A stretch of DNA of 63,381 nucleotides from Stenotrophomonas sp. YIM B06876 (GTDB lineage Bacteria > Pseudomonadota > Gammaproteobacteria > Xanthomonadales > Xanthomonadaceae): assembly GCF_030711595.1 (NCBI RefSeq), contig NZ_JAUJUJ010000017.1, positions 1 to 63,381 on the forward strand, written 5' to 3'. Of the stretch, positions 24,080 to 33,138 are shown in pieces (within the stretch, counting starts at the first letter, position 1; each line of letters begins with the position of its first letter). The position numbers were made by a program, and so were the translations under genes. The notes under the pieces were generated by a model. The model did not search any database. It was given only the letters and a program-made list of their open reading frames with translations, and had not been told where the DNA came from.

Positions 24080-24461
24080 GCGCCTGCGCCCCGGCAGCTG
24101 ACGGGGCTGCGCCTGCGCGTCCTGGAGGCGCCCCGCGCAGTGAACCGCGTGACCGGTTGCGCGGCCCTGCGGCCGGCGCCTGGCGCACGCGCCGCTGCCG
24201 GTATCGGGCGGCGACAGACGACAGGCCGGGCTGGATGCGCCCCGCTGCGTGATGGCCCGCTGCCGGTACTGCAGGTAATGCGCGATGCAGGTCGCGGGCC
24301 GGCGCGCTCTCCCCTTGGCCTACGCGCCACCAGGCGCCGCAATGGGGAGCCTGGCGCGCGTCTGTATGCCTGCCGGCGCGTCTGTATCATGGCCGTCTTT
24401 CCCGCGCGCAACGCGCTGCCGGCCCCGGTGGCCGCCTCCACGAGTTCCGAGAATTTCCCGC
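24080..24461. other. Gene-free interval, 382 bp
   Basis: Very GC-rich. The first 60 bp contain imperfect hairpins that may end the phosphatase transcript. A 13-bp direct repeat GGCGCGTCTGTAT occurs twice about 20 bp apart just before folC, and the second copy runs into TATCAT (24385-24390), a possible -10 box. No gene seen; accD, which often precedes folC in related genomes, is absent here. Confidence 0.45.
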
Positions 24462-25736
24462 ATGTCTTCGTCTTCTCCCGCCACGCTTGAGCAGTGGCTG
24501 AGCTACATCGACCAGCAGCATCCGGCCGGCATCGCCATGGGGCTGGAGCGTGTGCGCGACGTCGCGCAGCGGCTGCCCCCGGGCCCGCCGGCCGCACGCA
24601 CCATCGTCGTCGGTGGTACCAACGGCAAGGGCTCGACGGTGGCGTTCATCGAGGCCATCGCCCGCGCCGTCGGACTGAAAGTGGGGGCGTACACCTCGCC
24701 ACACCTGCTGCGCTACAACGAGCGCGTGCGCATCGATGGCGTGGAGGCAGATGACGCTGCGCTGGTCGCCGCGTTTGCGGCGGTGGAAGCGGCCCGCGGC
24801 GACACCGCGCTGACCTATTTCGAATACGGCACCTTGGCCGCGCTGTATCTGTTCCAGCAGGCGCAGCTGGATCTGGCGGTGCTGGAGGTCGGGTTGGGCG
24901 GGCGTCTTGACGCGGTCAACCTCGTCGATGCCGACGTGGCGGTGATCACCACCGTCGATATCGACCACAGCGACTGGCTCGGTGAGGACCGCGAAGCCAT
25001 CGGCGTGGAGAAGGCGGGGATCATCCGCGCCTGGAAACCGGTGGTGCTGGGCGAGACCGATCCGCCGTCGAGCGTGTTGCGCCGTGCCTACGCGCTGGGT
25101 GCCAACGCCATCCGCGGCGGCAGTGATTTCTTCCATGAGCCGGTCGACCAGGACCATTGGCGCTGGCGTGAAGTCGGCGCCGAACTGGTACTGCCCAACC
25201 CGCAGTTGCGGGCGCCGGTGCAGCGTGCCAATGCCGCCACCGCGATTGCCGCATTGCGCGCGCTGGATATCGAGTTGCCGGTCGCCGCGTTCGCCGCCGG
25301 CGTGGCCGCGGCCACGCTGCCGGGACGGCTGCAGGCGTTCATGCGCGAAGGGGTGGAAGTGCTGGTCGATGTCGGGCACAACCCGCAGGCCGCGCGTGAA
25401 CTGGCGGCGGCGTTGCAGCTCAAGCCGGTGCTGGGACGGACCGTGGCGGTATTCGCCGCGCTGGTCGACAAGGATGTGCACGGCGTGGTCGAGGCCTTGG
25501 CCCAGGACGTCGATCACTGGTGCCTGGCCGGGCTGGGCGGGGCGCGTGGACAGGCGGCGGCAGCCCTGCGCGAGCGTCTGCCCGGTACCGCGGCCGCACA
25601 CGGGGAAGAGCTGGCCGATGTCGCGGTGGCCTTGCGGCACGTGTTGTCGCAGGCGCAGGCCGGTGACCGGGTGCTGGTGTTCGGCTCGTTCCACACCGCC
25701 GCCGAAGCGCTGCACTTTCTCCATTCATCTGGCTGA
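24462..25736 (+). CDS. folC: Bifunctional folylpolyglutamate synthase / dihydrofolate synthase
   Basis: 424 aa Mur-ligase-family enzyme adding glutamate to dihydropteroate and to reduced folates. The P-loop is VVGGTNGKGSTVAFIE. Other FolC marks are TSPHLLRYNERVRIDG, LEVGLGGRLDAVN and ITTVDIDHSDWLG. The C-terminal domain includes DVGHNPQAARELA. I start at MSSSSPATLEQWL; a longer open frame from 24285 reads through Arg-rich DNA. It heads the folC-dedD-cvpA-purF run, though a separate promoter probably precedes dedD. Confidence 0.95.
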   Translation: MSSSSPATLEQWLSYIDQQHPAGIAMGLERVRDVAQRLPPGPPAARTIVVGGTNGKGSTVAFIEAIARAVGLKVGAYTSPHLLRYNERVRIDGVEADDAALVAAFAAVEAARGDTALTYFEYGTLAALYLFQQAQLDLAVLEVGLGGRLDAVNLVDADVAVITTVDIDHSDWLGEDREAIGVEKAGIIRAWKPVVLGETDPPSSVLRRAYALGANAIRGGSDFFHEPVDQDHWRWREVGAELVLPNPQLRAPVQRANAATAIAALRALDIELPVAAFAAGVAAATLPGRLQAFMREGVEVLVDVGHNPQAARELAAALQLKPVLGRTVAVFAALVDKDVHGVVEALAQDVDHWCLAGLGGARGQAAAALRERLPGTAAAHGEELADVAVALRHVLSQAQAGDRVLVFGSFHTAAEALHFLHSSG

Positions 25737-25759
25737 GGCCGCGCGATGGTCGACACGCT

Positions 25760-25765
25760 TATAAT
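25760..25765 (+). promoter_or_regulatory. -10 box of probable dedD-cvpA-purF promoter
   Basis: Perfect TATAAT in the 65 bp between folC and the SPOR gene, 37 bp before the GTG start. No good -35 at 16-18 bp (GGCCGC at 17). Confidence 0.45.
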
Positions 25766-25801
25766 CGCCGAGGCATTCCGCCGCGCCGCCAACACGCCTA
25801 C

Positions 25802-26836
25802 GTGGATACTCCCCTGAAACAGCGACTGATCGGTGCCATCGTTCTGGTGGCCTTGGCCGTGATCTTCCTGCCGATGCTGGTCAAAGGCCCGGCGCCTGAC
25901 AGCGGCGTGAGGGATGTGCCGCTGACCGCGCCGGCGGCGCCGGCCGATGGCCAGTTCCAGACCCGGGAACTGCCGCTGGTGACGCCCGCCGCGGGCGGTG
26001 CGCTGGGCATGCCCGCGGCCCCGCTGGCGCAGGACAATCCCGATGCCGCCGATCTGGCGGACAGTGGAAACACCCAGGCCTTCCCGCCTGCGGTCGCGGC
26101 CGGCAACTACGCGGTCAACTTCGGTGCCTACGCCTCCGAAGCCGATGCCGACGCGGTGATCGCCCATCTGAAAAAATCGCAGCTGCCCGGTTTCCGCCAG
26201 GCCGATACGATCAATGGCCGCCAGGCGTGGCGCGTGCGCATCGGCCCGTATGCCGACCGCGCCGAGGCCGAACTGGTCCGGTTGCAGGCCACCAAGGTGC
26301 GCAGTGACGTCAATGCGCAGGTGGTGGTGCTGGATGCCAACGCCGCCGCGCCGGCCCCCTCGGCCCCGGTGGCGGCCGCATCGGCATCGCCCCCGGTACG
26401 CACCGAAACACTGCCGCCGCAACCGGCCACGCCGGTGGCCGCCGCGCCGGCACCGGCGTCCAAGCCGGTACCCGCGCTAGAACCCGAACCTAAACGGGCA
26501 GCGGCCAAAACCGAGCCGCTGCGCCCGGAGGTGGCCAAGCCCGTGGTCACCGCGCCGACCCGCCCGCCGGTGGTCGCGCCGTCGGCGCCGGCCGCCAGCA
26601 GTGTCGGCTATGCCGTGCAGCTGGGCGCGTTCGGCCAGGCAGCCGATGCCAATGCGCTGCGTGACAAGGTGCGCGCGGCCGGTTTCAGCGCGTTTGTCGA
26701 GCAGGTGCAGACCGACAAGGGCCCGCTCAACCGGGTGCGCGTCGGTCCGGTCGCCAGCCGCGAGGCGGCCGAACAGCTCAAGGCGCAAGTCGCCGCCAAA
26801 GTGGGCGTGGCCGGCATGGTCCGGCCGCATCCTTGA
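25802..26836 (+). CDS. dedD: SPOR-domain membrane protein, DedD-like
   Basis: 344 aa with a GTG start. One transmembrane helix (about residues 9-28, LIGAIVLVALAVIFLPMLV) follows a short cytoplasmic tail. Two SPOR-like domains are visible: about 100-180 (YAVNFGAYASEADADAVIAH) and about 266-343 (YAVQLGAFGQAADANALRDK), joined by a long Ala/Pro-rich linker. SPOR domains bind denuded glycan strands at the septum, so a division role is likely. DedD of E. coli has one SPOR domain; two here makes this a longer variant. The position between folC and cvpA matches E. coli dedD. Confidence 0.88.
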   Translation: MDTPLKQRLIGAIVLVALAVIFLPMLVKGPAPDSGVRDVPLTAPAAPADGQFQTRELPLVTPAAGGALGMPAAPLAQDNPDAADLADSGNTQAFPPAVAAGNYAVNFGAYASEADADAVIAHLKKSQLPGFRQADTINGRQAWRVRIGPYADRAEAELVRLQATKVRSDVNAQVVVLDANAAAPAPSAPVAAASASPPVRTETLPPQPATPVAAAPAPASKPVPALEPEPKRAAAKTEPLRPEVAKPVVTAPTRPPVVAPSAPAASSVGYAVQLGAFGQAADANALRDKVRAAGFSAFVEQVQTDKGPLNRVRVGPVASREAAEQLKAQVAAKVGVAGMVRPHP

Positions 26837-26891
26837 CCGGGCGCGGCCCCGCATTGCGTAGCGTTGGCCGGGCCGGACCGGAGCCGGGCGC

Positions 26892-27635
26892 ATGATCGAT
26901 CTGGTCCTGCTGGCGGTCATCGGCGTATCGGCCCTGCTGGGCTTGATGAAAGGCCTGGTCGGCATCGTTGTCGGCACCCTGTCGTGGCTGCTGTCCGGCT
27001 GGGCGGCATTCCAGTTTGGCGATGCCACCGCGCACTGGCTGGCCGAAGGCGCACGCCCGACCACCACCCAGTACCTGGGCGGTTATGCACTGACCTTCGT
27101 GGCGGTGCTGGTGGTGGTGGCGGTGATCGGCATGCTGCTGCGCGGCGCGGTGGAGGCGACCCGGCTCAATGGCACCGACCGCGCGCTGGGGTTTGGCCTG
27201 GGCCTGTTGCGCGGTGGTTTTTTCGGTTGCCTGCTGGTGCTGTTGATGGGTTTCACCCCGTTGCCGGGTGAAGCTGCATGGCAGCAGTCGAAGCTTTTGC
27301 CGCTGCTGCTGCCTGGCGCCAGCTGGATGCGCGCGCAATTGCCGGACCTGTCGGTGCCGGATATCGAGTTGGGAAAATTGTCGGATATGGACTTGGGCAG
27401 GGGGGCCATCGCAGGCGATAATGCCGCCTTGAGCGAAATGGTTGCAGGCGGCGGGTTGCAGCAGGCGATGTCGAAGGCGTTGGGCACCGGCCCGCGTGAT
27501 GGCAATGCTGACAGTGACCGACAGCCGATGGCGGGGGCGTTGCCCGCCAACATCGATCCGGCGCAGGTGCGACCGGGTCAGCCCGATCCGGCGCGGATCG
27601 AGTCCCCGGGCCAGGCACGGCCACCTTCACGTTAA
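26892..27635 (+). CDS. cvpA: CvpA family membrane protein
   Basis: 247 aa. The first 160 residues hold four hydrophobic segments beginning [20 protein letters not shown], the CvpA signature. The C-terminal 80 residues are soluble and Pro/Gly-rich. CvpA is linked to colicin V production in E. coli and to envelope stress in other bacteria; the molecular role is not known. It sits directly upstream of purF as in E. coli, with 29 bp between them. Confidence 0.92.
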   Translation: MIDLVLLAVIGVSALLGLMKGLVGIVVGTLSWLLSGWAAFQFGDATAHWLAEGARPTTTQYLGGYALTFVAVLVVVAVIGMLLRGAVEATRLNGTDRALGFGLGLLRGGFFGCLLVLLMGFTPLPGEAAWQQSKLLPLLLPGASWMRAQLPDLSVPDIELGKLSDMDLGRGAIAGDNAALSEMVAGGGLQQAMSKALGTGPRDGNADSDRQPMAGALPANIDPAQVRPGQPDPARIESPGQARPPSR

Positions 27636-27664
27636 CGGGCACGTCCCAGCGGAGATCGCGCAAC

Positions 27665-29131
27665 ATGTGTGGCATCGTCGGAATCGTCGGCAACCAGAAC
27701 GTGGCCGGCCAGCTTTATGACGCCCTGACCGTCCTCCAGCATCGCGGCCAGGACGCGGCCGGCATCGCCACCGCGCACGGCACCCGGCTGCGGGTCGAGA
27801 AAGCCAATGGCCTGGTGCGCGATGTGTTCGATTCCCGGCGAATGGACGTGCTGCAGGGGCGCATCGGCATCGCCCATGTGCGTTACCCCACGGCCGGTTC
27901 GGAAGGCATGGACGAGGCGCAGCCGTTCTACGTCAATTCGCCCTACGGCATCGCGCTGGCGCACAACGGCAACCTGATCAATACCGAAGCCCTGCGCCAG
28001 CAGGTGTTCGAGCAGGACCGGCGCAACGTCAATACCGATTCGGACAGCGAAGTGCTGCTGAACGTGTTCGCCTACGAGCTGGACGCGCAGAAGCAGCTGA
28101 GCCCGGAGGCGGCGATCCGTGCGGTGGGTGGTGTGCACCGCCGCTGCAAGGGCGGCTATGCGGTGATCAGCGTGGTGCTGGGCCTGGGGCTGGTCGCCTT
28201 CCGCGACCCGCATGGGATCCGCCCGCTGGTGCTGGGCAAGCGCAGCCATGCCGAAGGCGACGAGTACATCGTGGCCTCCGAGTCGGCCGCGCTCGATGTG
28301 CTCGGCTTCCAGCGCGTGCGCGACGTGCGTCCGGGCGAGGCGCTGGTGATCACCGGTCGCGGCGAGCTGTTCTCGGAAATCTGTGCCGAGCCGGCGGTGC
28401 ATTCGCCGTGCATCTTCGAGTATGTGTACTTCGCGCGCCCTGACTCGATGATCGACAACGTCTCGGTGCACAAGGCGCGCATGCGCATGGGCATCAAGCT
28501 GGGCGAGAAGATCCTGCGGCTGCGCCCGGATCACGACATCGACACCATCATCCCGATCCCGGACACCTCGCGCGACGCCGCGCTGGAGATCTCCAATACG
28601 CTCGGGGTGAAGTACCGCGAAGGCTTCATCAAGAACCGCTACATCGGCCGTACCTTCATCATGCCGGGGCAGGGGGAGCGGGTGAAGTCGGTGCGCCGCA
28701 AGTTGAATCCGATCAACCTGGAATTCCGCAACCGGGTGGTGCTGCTGGTCGATGATTCGATCGTACGCGGCACCACCAGCCAGCAGATCGTGCAGATGGC
28801 GCGCGATGCCGGCGCGCGCAAGGTCTATCTGGCCAGCGCGGCGCCGCCGGTGCGCTATCCGAACATCTACGGCATCGACATGCCGGCCGCCGAGGAACTG
28901 GTGGCGCACAACCGCAGCATCGAGGACATCGAACGGTTCCTGGGCTGCGACTGGCTGATCTACCAGGACCTGCAAGACCTGGAGGCGGCGGTGCGCGAAG
29001 GCAATCCGGACCTGAAGGCGTTCGATTCGTCCTGCTTCAACGGCGAGTACGCCACCGGGATCGAGCCGGGCTATTTCGAGCGGATCCAGCAGCTGCGTTC
29101 GGACGAGGCCAAGACCCACCGCCGGGCCTGA
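27665..29131 (+). CDS. purF: Amidophosphoribosyltransferase
   Basis: 488 aa, first committed enzyme of purine synthesis, making phosphoribosylamine from PRPP and glutamine. Cys2 in MCGIVGIVG is the glutaminase nucleophile, with no propeptide, as in the E. coli type. The PRPP loop is [18 protein letters not shown] near residue 360. No iron-sulfur Cys cluster of the B. subtilis type is seen. It is probably the last gene of the dedD-cvpA-purF unit, or followed by the DUF455 gene 9 bp later. Confidence 0.97.
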   Translation: MCGIVGIVGNQNVAGQLYDALTVLQHRGQDAAGIATAHGTRLRVEKANGLVRDVFDSRRMDVLQGRIGIAHVRYPTAGSEGMDEAQPFYVNSPYGIALAHNGNLINTEALRQQVFEQDRRNVNTDSDSEVLLNVFAYELDAQKQLSPEAAIRAVGGVHRRCKGGYAVISVVLGLGLVAFRDPHGIRPLVLGKRSHAEGDEYIVASESAALDVLGFQRVRDVRPGEALVITGRGELFSEICAEPAVHSPCIFEYVYFARPDSMIDNVSVHKARMRMGIKLGEKILRLRPDHDIDTIIPIPDTSRDAALEISNTLGVKYREGFIKNRYIGRTFIMPGQGERVKSVRRKLNPINLEFRNRVVLLVDDSIVRGTTSQQIVQMARDAGARKVYLASAAPPVRYPNIYGIDMPAAEELVAHNRSIEDIERFLGCDWLIYQDLQDLEAAVREGNPDLKAFDSSCFNGEYATGIEPGYFERIQQLRSDEAKTHRRA

Positions 29132-29140
29132 TCCCTTGTC

Positions 29141-29977
29141 ATGACAGAAACGGACAACGGGTTTCCGCAGGTCGGCGGCGACCTGCTGCAGGCCGCGCAG
29201 CGGTGTCTGGCCGAAGCCGACCCGCTGCGCAAGGTGGCGTTGACCCGGCATTTCGCGGCGCGTTTCCGGGCCGGTGGACTGCGGGTGGATGAGGCCGCGC
29301 CACCGCCGGCGCCGATCCGCATGCCGGGCCGGCCGCCCACCCCGGCACTGGTGCATCCGCGCGACCTGCCGCGGCGCGGGCTGGGTTCGGTGAGCGGGCG
29401 TGCGGCCTTCATCCACGCCATCGCCCATATCGAACTCAACGCCATCGACCTGGCCTGGGACGCGGTGTACCGCTTCCGCGGCCTGCCGGGCAGCTTCCAC
29501 GCCGACTGGGTCAGCTGTGCCGATGACGAATCGCGGCATTTCCTGCTGCTGCGCGAGCGCCTGCTGGCCCATGGCCATGACTACGGCGACTTCGACGCGC
29601 ACAACGGCCTGTGGGAAATGTGCGAGAAAACCGCCCACGACGGCCTGGCACGCATGGCGCTGGTGCCGCGCGTGCTGGAAGCGCGCGGGCTGGATGTCAC
29701 CCCGGCGATGATCGCCAAGCTGCGCGCGCTCGGCGACGGTGCCACTGCCGAGGTGCTGGAGGTGATCCTGCGCGAGGAAGTGGCGCATGTCGCTGCCGGC
29801 TCACGCTGGTACCGCTGGTACTGCGCGCGTGCCGGGGTCGCACCACGCGCCCGATTCAAGGAACTGCTGCGCGAGTACGCCGGCGGTTACCTGCATGGCC
29901 CCTTCAACATCGAAGCGCGCCTGCTGGCCGGCTTCGACGAGGACGAGCTGGCCGACCTGGTTGAACAGGCCGGTTGA
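29141..29977 (+). CDS. DUF455 ferritin-like protein
   Basis: 278 aa, cytoplasmic. The central part (about 85-240) is a helical ferritin-like domain with metal-ligand spacing: AFIHAIAHIELNAIDLAWD, DDESRHFLLLRERL and REEVAHVAAGSRW give the E-x-x-H type ligands of a di-iron site. DUF455 proteins have no settled function; a relation to tRNA hydroxylase MiaE is at fold level only. ATG lies 9 bp after the purF stop, suggesting co-transcription. Confidence 0.85.
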   Translation: MTETDNGFPQVGGDLLQAAQRCLAEADPLRKVALTRHFAARFRAGGLRVDEAAPPPAPIRMPGRPPTPALVHPRDLPRRGLGSVSGRAAFIHAIAHIELNAIDLAWDAVYRFRGLPGSFHADWVSCADDESRHFLLLRERLLAHGHDYGDFDAHNGLWEMCEKTAHDGLARMALVPRVLEARGLDVTPAMIAKLRALGDGATAEVLEVILREEVAHVAAGSRWYRWYCARAGVAPRARFKELLREYAGGYLHGPFNIEARLLAGFDEDELADLVEQAG

Positions 29978-29984
29978 GCTGCCT

Positions 29985-30050
29985 GCACCGCCGGGCTTGA
30001 ATGTCCGGCGGTGCCGGCAAGGTGGTACAGCCACCGGCGCCGGTGCTGTA
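29985..30050 (+). other. Two adjacent hairpins
   Basis: GCACCGCCGG (29985-29994) pairs with CCGGCGGTGC (30005-30014). A second imperfect palindrome spans 30026-30050 (TACAGC ... GCTGTA around a CACCGGCGCCGGTG-like core). There is no T run. They may end the purF-DUF455 transcript or be a degenerate palindromic repeat. Confidence 0.4.
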
Positions 30051-30085
30051 GGGTTGAAGTCCGTCATTGCTTGCGAGAACCTGAA

Positions 30086-30535
30086 ATGAAGCCTTCCCCC
30101 TTCTGGGTGGTAGTGCCGATGCTGGGTCTGCTGGCCTGCAGCCGGCAGGCGCCAGAACCGGTCGCCGCTGCCCCCTCTGGGTCGTCTCCGGCGATCACCG
30201 CGCCGGCTGCCGCCGATGACTATCCGGCTGTTCTGCAGGCCGCCGGCACCGAGCCGTTCTGGGGGGTGCGGGTGTCCGGCGCGGCGCTGGACTACACCAC
30301 GCCGGACACCCGGCAGAACCCGCAGCATTTGCAAGGGACGCGCGAAATGCGCGACGGGCGCTTGCTGGTGCACGGTGGTGAAGGGCAGGGTGCATTCCGC
30401 CTGACCATCCAGCGAGCGAGCTGCTCCGATGGCATGTCCGATCTGGCCCATCCGTATACCGCGCAGTTTGTGCTGGGCGCGGAAACCTTCAAGGGCTGCG
30501 CCCGCGATCCGGCGGTGCCGGTGCAAGCGCCCTGA
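30086..30535 (+). CDS. Small lipoprotein, COG3650-like
   Basis: 149 aa. The lipoprotein signal ends GLLACSRQ with Cys at about residue 18. The mature part has AAGTEPFWGVRVSGAALDYTTP and CSDGMSDLAHPYTAQFVL with two cysteines, a pattern of a small exported domain often annotated as an uncharacterised membrane protein (COG3650) or found beside HslJ/META domains. Function unknown. ATG at 30086 is chosen because it opens straight into the signal sequence. Confidence 0.75.
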   Translation: MKPSPFWVVVPMLGLLACSRQAPEPVAAAPSGSSPAITAPAAADDYPAVLQAAGTEPFWGVRVSGAALDYTTPDTRQNPQHLQGTREMRDGRLLVHGGEGQGAFRLTIQRASCSDGMSDLAHPYTAQFVLGAETFKGCARDPAVPVQAP

Positions 30536-30542
30536 AACAGCA

Positions 30543-30564
30543 ACGGCAGCCGCGAGGCTGCCGT
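30543..30564. terminator. Hairpin between convergent genes
   Basis: ACGGCAGCC - GCGA - GGCTGCCGT, a perfect 9-bp stem with a GNRA loop and no T run. It lies between the lipoprotein gene and lpxH. Confidence 0.6.
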
Positions 30565-30592
30565 CTGGTTATCGGGACCGTGGTGCCGGCGC

Positions 30593-31333
30593 TCAGGCCA
30601 GCGCATCCAGGCTGAAGCCGTCCGCATCCACGCGCAGCACCGAGCCCTGTTCGTACCAGTCGCCGAGCACGATGCGGGTGCAGGTGCGCCCGCCCGCGTT
30701 CAACGTGTGGATCGCCGGGCGGTGGGTGTGGCCGTGGATCATGGTGTCCACGCCATAACGGGTGAAGGTGGCGGCCACTTCCGCCGCGCTCACATCGGTG
30801 ACGGTCTCGAATTGGGCGCGATCGCCTTCCTTCATTTCCGATTGCCGCGCCTGGCTGGCTGACCGTGCCTTCTGGGCGAAAGCAATCCGCGCCTCCAGCG
30901 ATTGCGACAGGAATTGCGCCTGGAAGGCCGGATTGCGGGTCTGGGTACGAAACGCCTGGTAGGCGGTGTCGTCGGTGCACAGCAGGTCGCCGTGCTGCAG
31001 CAGGACCGGCTTGCCGTACAGGTCGATCACGCTGGGGTCGGGCAGGATGCGCATGCCGGCACGCGCGGCGTAGTCCTCGCCCAGCAGGAAGTCGCGGTTG
31101 CCGCGGATGAAATACACCGGCACTCCCGCCCCGGTGAGCCCGCGCAGCGCGCTGGCCACGGCGTCGGCGGCGGTGGAGGGGGTGTCATCCCCGATCCAGG
31201 CCTCGAACAGGTCACCCAGGATGTACAGCGCCTCGGCGTGCCGCGCTTCGTCGCGCAGGAACCCCAGGAACAGGTCGGTGATGGCTGGACGGCTGGGGTC
31301 CAGGTGCAGGTCGGAGATGAACAGCGTGGTCAT
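30593..31333 (-). CDS. lpxH: UDP-2,3-diacylglucosamine diphosphatase
   Basis: 246 aa calcineurin-like metallophosphoesterase cleaving UDP-2,3-diacylglucosamine to lipid X in lipid A synthesis, at the inner face of the inner membrane. All metal motifs are present: [35 protein letters not shown] and [10 protein letters not shown] at 31333 opens directly on the first motif; the longer open frame to 31384 is not family-like. It lies 209 bp beyond ppx on the same strand. Confidence 0.95.
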   Translation of the reverse strand: MTTLFISDLHLDPSRPAITDLFLGFLRDEARHAEALYILGDLFEAWIGDDTPSTAADAVASALRGLTGAGVPVYFIRGNRDFLLGEDYAARAGMRILPDPSVIDLYGKPVLLQHGDLLCTDDTAYQAFRTQTRNPAFQAQFLSQSLEARIAFAQKARSASQARQSEMKEGDRAQFETVTDVSAAEVAATFTRYGVDTMIHGHTHRPAIHTLNAGGRTCTRIVLGDWYEQGSVLRVDADGFSLDALA

Positions 31334-31542
31334 GCGCGCATTGTAGGGCGTGCGCCCAGTCCAGGGCAGCGCTGCGCCGATCAACTTTTTTTGGCAGCGA
31401 TACCGCCGACGTGGATCGCGGCAACCCCGTGGCCGTCGCAGCCGCGGACCTCACGCAGCTGCGGGTCGCCGCCGGCAATGGCAGCCCGCTGTCAGCGCGA
31501 TGCCGGCCGGGTGACAGCGGCGTGCGTGGGCATCCCGGGTTT

Positions 31543-33066
31543 TCAGGCCACGAACGGACGGAAGGTGATGCCCAGTGCGGTCATGCCATCGACTTCACCG
31601 ATCAGGTCGGCGCGCAGCAGCGGACGCGCATCGATATAGGGCTGCGCCAGCACCAGCGACAGGTGGCTGCCATCCACGCTCAATTCCAGCGTTGGAATCG
31701 GGTCGGCCTCGTGCGCGCGGTGCAGCAACACCGCCAGGCGCAGCAGGGCCGTCAGCCGGCGGGCGGGCGCCAGCAGGCGGTCGGGCAGGGTGTCGAACGC
31801 GGACCTGGAAACATTGCGCCGATGGCTGCGCACCAGCGCGGCCAGCAGATACTGTTCCTGGCGCGAGAACCCGGCGATATCCGAATGCTCGAGCACGTAG
31901 CTGCCGTGGGTGTGATAACCGCTGTGGGCGATGGCCAGCCCCAGCTCGTGCAGGCGGGCGGCCCAGCCCAGCATCTGCGCGTCGTCCGGCTCCAGTCCCC
32001 AGGCCGGGGCGACCTGTTCGAACAGCCGCCGTGCGGTGGCTTCGACGCGTTCGGCCTGGAGGCTGTCGATGCCGTAGCGCTGCATCAGCGCGGCCACCGA
32101 TTCGTCGCGCGGATCGTTTTCGCTGGCCCGGCCGACAATGTCGTAGAGGATGCCTTCGCGCATCGCCGCCTTGCTCACCTGCAATTTCTGCAGGCCCAGC
32201 GCCTGGAATGCGGCTTCCAGTACCAGCACGCCGCCGGCGATGATCGGGCGGCGATCGCTGGACAGCGTGGGCAGGTTGATATCGTCCACGTGCTTGGCGC
32301 GCAGCAGCTCGTCGCGCAGCTGCGGCAGCGCTTCGGCGGTGATCGCGCCCTTGCTCAGTTTCATCGCCGCGCAGATGTCGCTGATGGCCTTGTGGGTGCC
32401 GGACGAACCCAGCGCCTCGTGCCAGCCCAGGGCGCGGTATTTGGCTGCGAACGGCTGGAACTCGGCCCCGATCTCGGTCAGCGCTTCTTTCCAGCGTTTC
32501 CGTGACAGCTTGCCACCGGGGAAAAAGCGCCGGGTGCTGGCGATGCAGCCGGCCTGCAGGCTTTCGCGTTCGAGGGTTTCGAAGCGGCGGCCAATGATGA
32601 ACTCGGTGGAGCCGCCGCCGATGTCGATCACCAGCCGGTGCTGGTCGGTGTGCGGCGGCTGCGCGTGGGCGACACCGAGATAGATCAGGCGCGCTTCCTC
32701 GCGGCCGCTGACCACCTCGATGGCATGGCCCAGCGCGGTTTCGGCCGGCATCAGGAACGCCAGCGGCGAGCGCAGCTGGCGCACGGTATTGGTGGCCAGG
32801 GCGCGCACCCGCAGCGGCGGGATATCGCGGATGCGCTGGCCGAAGCGGGCCAGACATTCGAGCGCGCGCTGGCGGGCATCGGCGGAAATGCCGCCATGGC
32901 CGTCCAGACCATCGGCCATGCGCACGGTTTCCCGCAACCGATCCACCACCCGCAACTGCCCCAGCAGGTAGCGGGCAATCACCATGTGGAAGCTGTTGGA
33001 GCCCATGTCGATGGCGGCCAGCAGGTCGCCTTCCTGCAGCGGCGGAGTGGTGGTGGAGTTGGGCAT
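31543..33066 (-). CDS. ppx: Exopolyphosphatase
   Basis: 507 aa ASKHA-fold exopolyphosphatase/pppGpp phosphohydrolase. AAIDMGSNSFHMVIARY and VIDIGGGSTEFIIG are the two phosphate-binding motifs, and an HD-like C-terminal region follows (LHELGLAIAHSGYHTHGSYV). It releases phosphate from polyphosphate ends, opposing PPK. I start at MPNSTTTPPLQEGD (33066). It follows ppk1 by 72 bp on the same strand and is probably the last gene of the phoB-phoR-ppk1-ppx transcript. Confidence 0.95.
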   Translation of the reverse strand: MPNSTTTPPLQEGDLLAAIDMGSNSFHMVIARYLLGQLRVVDRLRETVRMADGLDGHGGISADARQRALECLARFGQRIRDIPPLRVRALATNTVRQLRSPLAFLMPAETALGHAIEVVSGREEARLIYLGVAHAQPPHTDQHRLVIDIGGGSTEFIIGRRFETLERESLQAGCIASTRRFFPGGKLSRKRWKEALTEIGAEFQPFAAKYRALGWHEALGSSGTHKAISDICAAMKLSKGAITAEALPQLRDELLRAKHVDDINLPTLSSDRRPIIAGGVLVLEAAFQALGLQKLQVSKAAMREGILYDIVGRASENDPRDESVAALMQRYGIDSLQAERVEATARRLFEQVAPAWGLEPDDAQMLGWAARLHELGLAIAHSGYHTHGSYVLEHSDIAGFSRQEQYLLAALVRSHRRNVSRSAFDTLPDRLLAPARRLTALLRLAVLLHRAHEADPIPTLELSVDGSHLSLVLAQPYIDARPLLRADLIGEVDGMTALGITFRPFVA

Positions 33067-33138
33067 GGCGGAATGGTAGCCGAAGGCCGGCCGCGGCCGG
33101 CAGCTTGCGCTGCGGCGGCCGCGGGGGTGGGCCGACAC

